This document shows, piece after piece, positions 8,064 to 17,100 of a stretch of 64,000 bases of DNA; the stretch's first letter is position 1; the number at the start of each line of letters is the position of its first letter. Under the pieces are notes generated by a model. That model saw only the letters and a list, made by a program, of their open reading frames with translations, did no database searches and was not told the DNA's origin. A program made the translations under genes and the position numbers. The DNA comes from Candidatus Polarisedimenticola svalbardensis (GTDB taxonomy: Bacteria > Acidobacteriota > Polarisedimenticolia > Polarisedimenticolales > Polarisedimenticolaceae): contig JACXWD010000009.1 of the NCBI GenBank assembly GCA_014764515.1, positions 19,915 to 83,914 on the forward strand, in the 5' to 3' direction.

Positions 8064-9403
8064 GCCTGTGCCCCCTGGTAGTCCCGCATGGCGAACAGGG
8101 CGCCGCCCAGGGCGCCGGTATAGATCGAGTCCGGTGAGATGTTCAGTTTCCTTGCGCCGTAGTTCTGCTCCACCAGGTCCACCAGGGCATCCACCGCCGC
8201 CGGGTTGTTGGCCACACCGCCTGTAAACGTGAACTCGTCTTTCACGCCGCCGGAACGGGCCAGGAGCGACATCGCCCGGAGCATGATCGCCCGGTGCAGG
8301 CCTGCCAGGATGTCTTCCCGGCGCTGGCCCATTCCCAGGCGGTCCCGCAGTTCGGCCCCTGCGAACACGGTGCAGGTGCTGTTGATTTTCACTCGGTGGG
8401 TCGAACGCTGGGCCAGGGGGCCCAGTTCGTGAAGACCGAGGTTCATCTCGTCGGCGATGTAACCCAGGTAGCGGCCGCATCCTGCGGCGCAACGGTCGTT
8501 CATCTGGAAGCTTGTGACGATACCCTTGTCGTCCACCTGGATCGCCTTGGTATCCTGGCCGCCGATGTCCAGCACCGTGGCGGTGTCCGGGAACATGGCG
8601 TGAGCTCCCAGGCCGTGGCACAGGATCTCGCTGCGGATCCATTCCTTCGGGAACGGCAGCCGTTGCCGACCGTACCCGGTCCCTACGGTGACCAGTTCGT
8701 TGAGGTTGTAGTTCCGGGCGGTTTCGATGGCGGCGCGAAGATGGGCGGACTGTTCCGCCGTTTCGCCGCTGCCGTTTTCAAGGAGCAGCTCCAGGGCCGC
8801 CCCGATATGGCTTTTGAACGACTCTTCGTCGGAGGTGTTCTCCACGGTGAGGATGGCCGAATCGTAAGCCCCGACGATGGTCTCGAAATTGATCCCCTTG
8901 GGGTCGGCCATCGCCTCCGCCAGTTGCATGTACTCAGCACCGGCCAGGTCCCGGAAGAAATCGCTCTTGCGGGAAGCTCCCGGCTCGAACAGGGCCGGCG
9001 CCGTCTCCACCATGCGGTCCACGATCTCGTTCAGGATGTTCCTGAAATCGGCCTGGTAGGCGAAATGCCGGGCGTTGCCGGCAGCCGCCTGCAACGCTTC
9101 CCTCAGGTGTTCCAGCTCTCCCCGGTACTGGTGCAGCTTGAAGCTGTCCTCGAGACGCCGGATAAAAGTGGACTCCAGGCCGGACAGCAGAGGATCGGCC
9201 CGCATGGCGTTCTCGGCCAGTGAGAACCTCGCCCGGATGAACGCCTCTTCCCTGGCGATGCGGCAGGCGACGTCGTAGTTGCTGCGGCTGTTGGTGATCC
9301 CCCGCCCCAGGATCTCTCCACCGTCGTCCAGGATCACCGCCTTGGTCGTGGTGGAGCCCAGGTCAATGCCGATGAAGATGTCTTTCTTTTGCGGCTCGCT
9401 CAT
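8060..9403 (-). CDS. bcrA: Benzoyl-CoA reductase subunit A (ATP-binding activator module)
   Basis: The 447-residue ASKHA ATPase is the larger partner of BcrD. It has the phosphate loop FIGIDLGSTTTKAVIL at residues 9-24, VLDIGGQDTKAIQ, the cluster segment MNDRCAAGCGRYLGY and the final TGALGGALFA. A roughly 180-residue insertion between the first strands (about residues 50-250, helical) is typical of BcrA/BadF and absent from BcrD. Start ATG 9403 shares ATGA with the bcrB stop. The BcrAD heterodimer carries one [4Fe-4S] cluster and couples two ATP to each two-electron ring reduction in the known class I enzymes. Confidence 0.94.
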   Translation of the reverse strand: MSEPQKKDIFIGIDLGSTTTKAVILDDGGEILGRGITNSRSNYDVACRIAREEAFIRARFSLAENAMRADPLLSGLESTFIRRLEDSFKLHQYRGELEHLREALQAAAGNARHFAYQADFRNILNEIVDRMVETAPALFEPGASRKSDFFRDLAGAEYMQLAEAMADPKGINFETIVGAYDSAILTVENTSDEESFKSHIGAALELLLENGSGETAEQSAHLRAAIETARNYNLNELVTVGTGYGRQRLPFPKEWIRSEILCHGLGAHAMFPDTATVLDIGGQDTKAIQVDDKGIVTSFQMNDRCAAGCGRYLGYIADEMNLGLHELGPLAQRSTHRVKINSTCTVFAGAELRDRLGMGQRREDILAGLHRAIMLRAMSLLARSGGVKDEFTFTGGVANNPAAVDALVDLVEQNYGARKLNISPDSIYTGALGGALFAMRDYQGAQA

Positions 9404-10686
9404 GCTCCCACCCCGGCTCCCCGTTTCTGTTCCAGCATCTGCAGGTAGCTCTCGATCCGGTTCTTGATGTTGGCGGCGGAGAAGTACCTGGGATCCACCA
9501 GGTCGCTTTCGATGAAGCCGCCGGGGATGCCGGTGCGCTCCTCGATCTGCCGAAGGATCAGCAGCTGGCCGGCGCTGAATGAGTTGCAGCTCTTGACGCT
9601 GTTGATCATGAACCCGTCGGCCTCGTACTCCTTGACGTATTCTTCCAGGAGTTCCACCCGGGACGGCAGGCCCAGGTTGGTGTAACAGCCGAGACAGTAG
9701 TCGGCCAGGGACTCCAGCGGCCGGGCCGGATCATGGCGGAAACCCCGGTCGTAGAGGCCGCCGACCTTGGTATAGGAACTGGCCACCACAACGGCGTCTT
9801 CTTCATAAAACATCTTCCAGAACTCCCGGAAGCTGGTCCAGTTGGGAGGGCCTTCCACCACCAGGCGGAACTTCTCTTTGGTCATGGTGCCGTCGGGGGT
9901 CACCGGCCCCAGGCCGGCGGCCACACGGGCATCCACCTCTTCCCGGAGGAGGCGGTAATATTCAAGCCCCTGGTCACTGCCCCTGAAGGCGGTGAACATC
10001 GGGCCGATGTAGTACACGCCGCCGAAGTATGCGTCGATGGGTGAAGGCCGGTTCTTGGCGCTTTCGAGAACGTGGACCAGATCGTCCTCCGCCTTCGCCG
10101 ACTTGGCCAGCATCTCCTTGAGCCGGTCCTCGTCGTACTTCTTGCCGCTGACCTGTTCCAGCTTGGGGATCAGCTCGGTGCGCATCTGCTTCACGATGTA
10201 TTCCCGCTGGTGGTCGTGGATCTTGCCGTCAGGCTGGTACGGCACATGGAGCATCGCCACCGGGCAATCGTATTCCTGCTTCAGCAGCTCGAACCATTTC
10301 ATGAAGGTGAAGCAGCCGGTGTAGGACAGCAGCAGCAGATCCGGCTCCGGCAGCCGCTTTCCGGTGGGGCCGACGTTGCCTTTCTTCAACATGCCGAGAT
10401 CACACTTGACGTACGTGCAGACATCTTCGCTGTGCCCCTGCTTCTCCGCCTCGGTGATGTAGCCTCCCGACAGCTTGCGCATGCCGGACTGCAGGGCGTT
10501 GATCTCCGGAAGCACCGGCAACAGGTCGAAGGAGCGGATCAGCTCGGTGAGGTTCCCCGGCACGAACGTGTAAACCACCTTCTTGCCGTCCTCATGAGCG
10601 GTGGCCAGATCGTCGAACATGCCGGCGATCATCTCCTTCTGGAGTTCCATGCTCCGGTCTTTATCGGCGTCCACAGGCCTGGTCAT
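9400..10686 (-). CDS. bcrB: Benzoyl-CoA reductase subunit B (substrate-binding module)
   Basis: This 428-residue 2-hydroxyacyl-CoA dehydratase D-family protein has Cys-containing motifs expected to ligate an iron-sulfur cluster (SYTGCFTFMKWFEL, YCLGCYTNLG and NSVKSCNSFSAGQ). IPGGFIESDLVDPRYFS resembles the conserved C-terminal substrate-region motif. With BcrC it forms the module where benzoyl-CoA is reduced by two electrons to cyclohexa-1,5-diene-1-carbonyl-CoA. The start ATG at 10686 overlaps the bcrC stop by ATGA. The four bcr genes sit in the order C-B-A-D, as in Thauera and Magnetospirillum. Confidence 0.94.
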   Translation of the reverse strand: MTRPVDADKDRSMELQKEMIAGMFDDLATAHEDGKKVVYTFVPGNLTELIRSFDLLPVLPEINALQSGMRKLSGGYITEAEKQGHSEDVCTYVKCDLGMLKKGNVGPTGKRLPEPDLLLLSYTGCFTFMKWFELLKQEYDCPVAMLHVPYQPDGKIHDHQREYIVKQMRTELIPKLEQVSGKKYDEDRLKEMLAKSAKAEDDLVHVLESAKNRPSPIDAYFGGVYYIGPMFTAFRGSDQGLEYYRLLREEVDARVAAGLGPVTPDGTMTKEKFRLVVEGPPNWTSFREFWKMFYEEDAVVVASSYTKVGGLYDRGFRHDPARPLESLADYCLGCYTNLGLPSRVELLEEYVKEYEADGFMINSVKSCNSFSAGQLLILRQIEERTGIPGGFIESDLVDPRYFSAANIKNRIESYLQMLEQKRGAGVGA

Positions 10687-11852
10687 ACTTCACTCCATAG
10701 GCGGATCGAGTCGGAGAATGTGCCGGCCTGTTCGCGGATCACCGCGAACTGCCCGGTATCTTCCGAGAACTTGAACTGGGTATGGGGGATGCCGGCCTTG
10801 TCCAGGGCGGTCACGAGCATCGGCTGGTCCAGGAGAGCCGGATCGCAGAAGCTGGGAGCGCAGAAGATGACTCCCTCGGCGTCGTTGTCCCGTACGCTGG
10901 CGATTAGCTGGCTGCCCTTGGCGTTCCCCGGTTCGTACCGGGAGGCGGCTTCGGTGCTGTGGACCAGGAACGCATCGGACAGGGCGGTGATCGGGTCGCC
11001 CTCTGTATCCACATCCCTTAGCAGCCAGCGCAGCCCCAGGATCAGGTCGTCGCCGACGATCCAGCAGCCGGCCCGTTCCAGGGTCTGCAGCAGGCCGACC
11101 GGCGGCTGTTCGCAGAATGAACCGACGATAACTACCCGGGAATGGTCCTTGTCCTTGCGATCGCTTTCCTGGGGCGCCAGTTCCAGATACTCCCGGATCA
11201 GAGCGGTGTGCTCTTCCGGCGGCAGGAGACAGCCGGCCCTCAGCACCAGGTACAGCTCGGCGATCGGGTAGACCCAGGGTGTCCGGGACCGTGCCGCGTA
11301 GAGATCGTCCAGAGCGGCACGGTTCTCGTTATAGACCTTGATGCTGTTCCTGATGTCGTCGTCGCTGATCTCCCTGCCGGCGATCCGGCCCATGTCGGCC
11401 CTCAGTTCCGCGATCTCCCGGCGCCAGAACGAACCGCCGACCTCGGGGTCGTAGTTCTGGGGGACATCGATATAGCGCACATAGCGATCCGGGAACATCA
11501 TGTTCCACATGCCGGACAGGTTGCGTATGACATCACAGATCGAGGGGAACAGCATGCCGTCCATGCAGTCCAGCCTGCCCGACAGCGCCAGCTCCACCGT
11601 ACTCCTGGGGATGTGGCAGATGTAACTCTGGAAGTAGGCGTCGCCCCGGATGATCTCAAGGCCTTCGCCGCCTCCCAGTACACCGACCGGCAACATGCCG
11701 GCAGCGTGGATGATCTCCCTGGGAACGTAGATCGGCATGTATCCGACCGCTTTCCCTCCGGTCCGTTCCTTCCATTCCTTGACTGCGGTGAAGTCCAGAT
11801 CCTCATAAAGGAAGGTCACCCGATCCACCAGCGTCTTGAGGGCCGGCCTCAT
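10683..11852 (-). CDS. bcrC: Benzoyl-CoA reductase subunit C (substrate-binding module)
   Basis: I place the start at ATG 11852 (MRPALKTLVDRV), which shares ATGA with the stop of oah; the frame beyond it is shadow. The 389-residue product is the second 2-hydroxyacyl-CoA dehydratase-type subunit. Cys-containing motifs include QSYICHIPRSTVELA, VGSFCEQPPVGLLQTLE and CAPSFCDPALLDQPML, and the early YMPIYVPREIIHAAGMLPVG is a strong family signature. It partners BcrB in the catalytic half of the ATP-dependent class I benzoyl-CoA reductase, a cytoplasmic enzyme that is oxygen-sensitive in characterised cases. Confidence 0.94.
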   Translation of the reverse strand: MRPALKTLVDRVTFLYEDLDFTAVKEWKERTGGKAVGYMPIYVPREIIHAAGMLPVGVLGGGEGLEIIRGDAYFQSYICHIPRSTVELALSGRLDCMDGMLFPSICDVIRNLSGMWNMMFPDRYVRYIDVPQNYDPEVGGSFWRREIAELRADMGRIAGREISDDDIRNSIKVYNENRAALDDLYAARSRTPWVYPIAELYLVLRAGCLLPPEEHTALIREYLELAPQESDRKDKDHSRVVIVGSFCEQPPVGLLQTLERAGCWIVGDDLILGLRWLLRDVDTEGDPITALSDAFLVHSTEAASRYEPGNAKGSQLIASVRDNDAEGVIFCAPSFCDPALLDQPMLVTALDKAGIPHTQFKFSEDTGQFAVIREQAGTFSDSIRLWSEV

Positions 11853-12940
11853 TCCACTACCGCCCAGGGAGCGATCTCCCGGATCAGTTCCTCGCTCCAC
11901 GGGGTGCCTTCAGCCAGTCGCCGGCGCAGGGTGATGAAATCGGCCTCCCGGCCGGTCTCCTTGTCACCGAATGCGAACGCCCGGAAACCGGCCTTCCCTT
12001 CGGTCATCATGTTCAGGGACAGCCAGGCCCGGTTGGTCTCCCGGTTACGGTCCCAGTGCTGCAGCTTGTGCTTTCTGAGGGATTCCACGGTTTTGATGAG
12101 GCAGTCCGGCATGGTGTACAGCAGCTTGGTGCACAGGGCGTCCACTTCCTTGTCCAGGAGGGACAGGTCCACCGTTCCCCGGCTCAGCAACTCCTTGGCC
12201 GCCTTGCGCTGGGCGCCGGTCTTGTATTCGCCCAGCACCGGCCGGCCGTACTCATCCAGCATACGGTCGGTGACCGCCATCGGGTTCGGGGTCCATTCGC
12301 CGTCCACCTTGAGAGCCGGCACAATCTGGGTCAGGCCGCCCAGACGGAAGAACTTGTGGGCCGACCACGGCTCGCACAGCGTGCCGCTGACCATGCCCAT
12401 CTCCATGCCGATCATCCCCGGGAGGAAATCGGTGCTGCCGCCGTCGGGGGCGGAACCGTGTTTCGGGCCGGCCTGGGAGAACATGGCGAGATCGCTGGCC
12501 ACCGAGTAATCGCAGGCCATGCCGATCTCCTGGCCGCCCCCGACCCGCATGCCGTTGACACGGCAGACCACCGGCTTGTCACAGTGCAACACCGCGGTGA
12601 CCATGTCATTGAACAACCGCATGTACTGGCGGTACTCCAGAGGCCGGCCGGCGTAGTACTCGGCGTACTCCCTGGTGTTGCCTCCGGTGCAGAACGCCTT
12701 GTCGCCGGCGCCGGTAAGGACCAGGGCGACGGCGGCCCGGTCGTTGGCGGCCCCTCGAATGGCGAGTATCAGTTCCTTGACCATGCTGGTGGTGTAGCTG
12801 TTGTACTGCTTCGGGTTGTTCAGGGTGACCCAAAGGTTGTGCAGTCCTTCCACCGGTTGGCCGGCATGATCCAGCACCGGCTTCCGTTCCACGAGGATTT
12901 CTTTCTCGGGAAGGGATTCGACCAGATTGTGATCTTTCAT
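11849..12940 (-). CDS. oah: 6-oxocyclohex-1-ene-1-carbonyl-CoA hydrolase (ring-opening)
   Basis: The 363-residue enoyl-CoA-hydratase-fold protein matches BamA/Oah/BzdY. It has WVTLNNPKQYNSYTTSMVKE near residue 37, the oxyanion loop region GDKAFCTGGNTREYAEYYAG, NGMRVGGGQEIGMACDYSVA, and the late GKAGFRAFAFGDKETGREAD block that is particular to this hydrolase and distinguishes it from ordinary crotonases. It hydrates and hydrolytically opens the alicyclic ring to 3-hydroxypimeloyl-CoA. bamA is widely used as the marker gene for anaerobic aromatic degraders. It starts 17 bases after the had stop and overlaps bcrC by 4 bases. Confidence 0.95.
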   Translation of the reverse strand: MKDHNLVESLPEKEILVERKPVLDHAGQPVEGLHNLWVTLNNPKQYNSYTTSMVKELILAIRGAANDRAAVALVLTGAGDKAFCTGGNTREYAEYYAGRPLEYRQYMRLFNDMVTAVLHCDKPVVCRVNGMRVGGGQEIGMACDYSVASDLAMFSQAGPKHGSAPDGGSTDFLPGMIGMEMGMVSGTLCEPWSAHKFFRLGGLTQIVPALKVDGEWTPNPMAVTDRMLDEYGRPVLGEYKTGAQRKAAKELLSRGTVDLSLLDKEVDALCTKLLYTMPDCLIKTVESLRKHKLQHWDRNRETNRAWLSLNMMTEGKAGFRAFAFGDKETGREADFITLRRRLAEGTPWSEELIREIAPWAVVE

Positions 12941-12957
12941 CTACGCATCCTCCAGAA

Positions 12958-14037
12958 TCAACCGTTCCGGTCCGGCACCAGGACCGGACGTTTTTTTATT
13001 GTGTGAGCCGCCACGCTTTCCATGACCTTGACCGTCTCGTCCAGAGCGAAATGCTTAACGAACGGTCCCAGCTTGATCTTGCCGGAAAGAACAAGGTCCA
13101 TGGCGCCGGGGTATCTTTCCGGCGGACAGCCCCAGTTGCCACGGGCGGTGGCGTCCAGGGCCATCAGGTTGGAGAGGCGGATCTCCACTTTCTTGGGCGT
13201 GAACCCGACCACAGCCAGGTACCCACCGAAGTCCACCAGCCCGAAAGCGGTCTGCTGGCCCTGGGGCGTGCCGCTGGTCTCGAATACCTTCAGCCCGATA
13301 CCGGTGCGGCCTGATTCCTTGCGGAACTGCTTGACCGCGCCCTTGATCGCCTTGAAATCGTGTTCCCCAACGTTGAGGGTCAGGCCGGCGCCATGCTCCC
13401 CTGCCATGGCGAGCCGTTCAACGTCGATATCGATGGCGACCACCGCCGCACCCATGGCGGCGGCGATCTGGACGCCGAAACCGCCGACGCCGCCGGCGCC
13501 GACGAATACCGCCACGTCGTCTGCGGTAAGACCGGCCCTCAGGATCGCCTCGTACGGCGTTGTGACCGCATCGGCCACCACCGAGAGGTCTGCCAGGGCG
13601 ACGCCCTCCGGCAGGACGGACGGCACCGGGCACAACCCTCGGGCAGGTACCTTCACCAAGGAGGCGAACCCGCCGTCACCGTCATTACCCGGCATGAACT
13701 GGGTCCGGCAGATAGCAGAGTGGCCGGAGAGGCAGGCGGGACAGTCGCCGCAGGGGATCACCGCCGGAACGATGACGTCCTGACCTTCCCCCATGGCCGA
13801 ACCGGAGCCGGCCGCCACCACGGTGCCGCTGATCTCATGGCCCAGGACCAGTGGCAGCGGCTTTCTCGTCGGCACACCGTCCAGGGCGAACCCCAGGTCG
13901 GTATGGCAGACGCCGCATCCGGCGACGCGGACCACTACCTCACCGGCCTCCGGCCCATCCATCCGGCCTTCGAACCGTTCCAGCGGTTGGCCTACACCGG
14001 TGAGCCGGTAGCCGTAATAATCCTTCCGAAAGGACAT
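12958..14037 (-). CDS. had: 6-hydroxycyclohex-1-ene-1-carbonyl-CoA dehydrogenase
   Basis: This 359-residue zinc-type medium-chain alcohol dehydrogenase starts at ATG 14037, preceded by GGAAGGAG; a second ATG 13 codons upstream lacks that context. It has the catalytic zinc segment CGVCHTDLGF and GHE, the structural zinc lobe with four Cys in CGDCPACLSGHSAIC, and the NAD fold loop GAGGVGGFGVQ. It closely fits Had/BzdX, which oxidises the 6-hydroxy to the 6-oxo CoA ester just before ring cleavage by Oah. It is the first gene of the ten-gene minus-strand operon, and the 150 bases upstream must hold its promoter. Confidence 0.93.
   Translation of the reverse strand: MSFRKDYYGYRLTGVGQPLERFEGRMDGPEAGEVVVRVAGCGVCHTDLGFALDGVPTRKPLPLVLGHEISGTVVAAGSGSAMGEGQDVIVPAVIPCGDCPACLSGHSAICRTQFMPGNDGDGGFASLVKVPARGLCPVPSVLPEGVALADLSVVADAVTTPYEAILRAGLTADDVAVFVGAGGVGGFGVQIAAAMGAAVVAIDIDVERLAMAGEHGAGLTLNVGEHDFKAIKGAVKQFRKESGRTGIGLKVFETSGTPQGQQTAFGLVDFGGYLAVVGFTPKKVEIRLSNLMALDATARGNWGCPPERYPGAMDLVLSGKIKLGPFVKHFALDETVKVMESVAAHTIKKRPVLVPDRNG
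12966..12997 (+). terminator. Terminator-shaped hairpin on plus strand inside the end of had
   Basis: On the plus strand an 8-bp perfect stem (12966-12973 with 12981-12988, 7-base loop) is followed two bases later by seven T (12991-12997). This has the form of a rho-independent terminator, but it lies antisense within the last codons of had and no plus-strand gene reads into it. The T run is simply the complement of a lysine codon pair, so it may be accidental. On the minus strand the hairpin falls just before oah, where it could still affect mRNA decay. Confidence 0.3.
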
Positions 14038-14189
14038 GGAAGCTCCTTCCCATGCATGGTTATTCGTGCTGTGCACCTGAGCCTGTGCCGCCCCGGGACA
14101 ACGCTCAGATTAACAGGAAGAGCTTCCCCAGGGAACCGGAGAGGGCGGAAAGGAATGCAGACTAAATCGACCCATAATAGGACGATCGC

Positions 14190-17100
14190 CTACGGACCTT
14201 CTTCCCCGCACGGGTTCACCGCCACCACCCGGTAGTACCAGCTGTTGGCGTTCCCGCCCTGGGCCAGGTCCTCGTAGGAGGTCCCGGTGGAAGAGCCAAA
14301 GAGCACGAACCCGGTGGCCGGATTGTCGGAGCGGTAGACGCGGTAGCTTGCCGCCCCGGCCGCCGGCGGCCAGGTCAGAAGGAGATGGGCGTCATTGATC
14401 ATGGCCAGGGTGACCCCGGCAACGAAGCCGGCGGCAGGCCGGCTGGTGGATTCGGTTACCTGGATACGGGACAGGTTGGCGTCGGTCATACCGCCGTTGG
14501 CAGGACCGGCTCCGCAGGTTTCGTCGTTCTCCGCCCGGACCAGGTAGTTCCATGTCTGATCGGTGGGCGCCGCGAGGTCGGTCCAGGTCAGGCCGGTCAG
14601 GCCGGAGGCGACCCGGTTGGCGGCCGAGGGCGTGAAACCGGGATCGGCATCCCGGTACATGGCGTAGGTCCCGGCATCGCCGGTTCCCCAGGCCTGGGCT
14701 TCGTCCCAGGACAGCGTGACGCCGCCGCCACCGCACGCATCCACATCCACGGCGGACCGCAGACCTTCAAACGCCGGGCCGGTGACGCAGCCGCCGCAGG
14801 CAGCGTAGTCCGGCAGGGAGCCGTCCTTGACTATGACATCGTCGATGTTCCAGCCGGAACCGACGCCGTCGTCTCCGAACGGCCCCTGGCCATCCCCGAT
14901 GGTCTGGAACCGGAACCGTACGTCCCGGCCGCCATCCACAATTGCGGAAACGTCCAGGGCCATGGTGGACCAGTCACTCTCGGAAACCGTGCCGGCGCTG
15001 GTCCACAGGATCGTCTCCTTGTTCCGTTTCATGACGCTCAGAATGGCGCTGTCGTCGGACCGGACATTGAGCTGGCGGTACAGAAGCAGACGGGTATTGG
15101 TCCAGGACGAGGCGTCGTCCGACGGAGAATCGGCACTCTGTGAGGATGAGTTTTCATAATCCCCCGGGTTGGTTCCCAGGCCGGTCAGGTCGTTCCCCAG
15201 GATCATCGTGTTGTTGTAGGCCTGGGCCGGATCCGGCTGGCCGGACGATCCGCCCAGCCCCTGGGGGGAGCCGACCTGCCAGTCGCCGGTGAGGGCCCAG
15301 CCGGCGCCACCGTCCTCGAAGTCGGCCTTGTAGTACAGGCCGGGGATGTCCCAGGTATAGGCCGGGATCATCGCCCCGCCATGGTCCATCACCGCCATGT
15401 TCCCTGCCGGGTCGGTGCTGCTGACCCTGAGGTACAGCGGCTCGCACATGCCAAGGTTGTTGATAACAGCCTGGTGGGAGGTGCTGGCGGCCGATGATGA
15501 GGCGATCTGACCCAGGGCCGGGGTCGGACCCCATTCCACCACGGTGTCGCCCGGCTCCTCGGTTTCATACAGAACGGTCAGGCGCTGGTCGGTAATCTGC
15601 TCCAGACGGAGGTGCCGGATCCGGGGGCCGGCGCAATCCATGACGGCGGTATCGAAATGAATAGCCGACGAACCGGCGCCGGCGTCGGCATCGTGGTAGG
15701 TGGCGGTAACGATGTCACCGTCCCCTGCCTGCAGGATTCCATCGCTTGCAGCCGGCCCGATGCCCAGCTGGATCGACCCGGTGAAGGTGGAACTGCTGAT
15801 GCCGGCCTCGGTGACCACTACCTCTTCAGGCACCGTTTCCGTGCTGCTGGTCAGGTGGATCACGGCGTTCTCCACCGTGAGGGGGTCCTGGTTGAGGCCC
15901 AGGTCCACTACCTCAAAGGTGATGAGATCAGTGCAGGCGTATCCCGGCTGGATCAGTTCGACCCGGCCGGCGTTGCACGGTTGCAGACCCTGGCCGAAAT
16001 CGCCGAATGTCTCGAAGCGGTACTGCTGGCCGCCATTGTCGTCTACGGCGACGTTGCCGGCCTCGTCGGAACTTTCCACCTGGTAGTAGTACACGGTGCA
16101 AGACTGCAGGCCGGCCAGGGCCACCGTGTGGCCCGCCGTTCGTTCCGCCACAGCACTGGTCTGGTCCAGAACAGGACTGTCGCCCCATCGCACCACCGAG
16201 TCGGCCGGCTCGCTGGTGGTCCAAACGATTTCCGCCGAACTGTCGGTGATGGCGTATTCATCTACTGCCGAGATGATCGGCGTGGAGCAGTCTACCGTCC
16301 CGATTGCCAGGTACGGAACCGACACAGCGCCGTCACAGTCCAGGGCATCGATGTAGCTGCCGGTCAGGGCATCGCCCTCGACGATGGAGACCAGACCGTC
16401 GCCGCCGGTTGCCGGATCGGGAGTCAGGCCGACCATCCCCTCGAAAAACATCGAATCGGTTCCCCGCTCCAGGAGGGTGACCGTTTCAGCCGCCGTCTCG
16501 GTGGAGGACGAGATCCCGACCTCAATCGACTCCTGAATTCCGGGATCGGTGTTCAGGTCCCGGTCTGCCACCACAACCTGGACGGCGCCGTCGCAGGTGT
16601 AGAACGTGCGGTCGAATCCGATCTTGAACGGCTCGCCCAACTCGGCCAGGGCGGCTGCCGAGGTCCGCACCACGCTGTAGAAGAAGGTCGGGTCGCCGCA
16701 ATTGGCGATGGTGTCGGCGGCGGTGTGGTAATCCGGGTAGTTCCCGCCGTGGCTGCAGTAGCCCTCGTTGTCGGTGATACCGATGATGGCGTCCCAGCCT
16801 TTTTGCCAGAAGGCGTAATGGTCCGAAGCGGTCAGGCTGGGGCAGTAGAACGCATCCACTGCAAGGCCGGTGCTGTAGGTCGTGCTGGCGGCATCGAAAT
16901 GCTCCGCCAGCCACTGGGATGAAGTGTTGTACGACACATCCAGGTTTTCCTGGGCCGGGTTGCCGTCCCCTTCCCACCCCGGCATGTCGGTGTTGATCAC
17001 GCCCAGGATGTTTTCGTTCCTGGCCAGTGCGGCGTTGGCGTACGCCTTGGATCCCAGCAGCCCTTGTTCCTCACCGGTCCACAACTGGAACTTCAACGTG

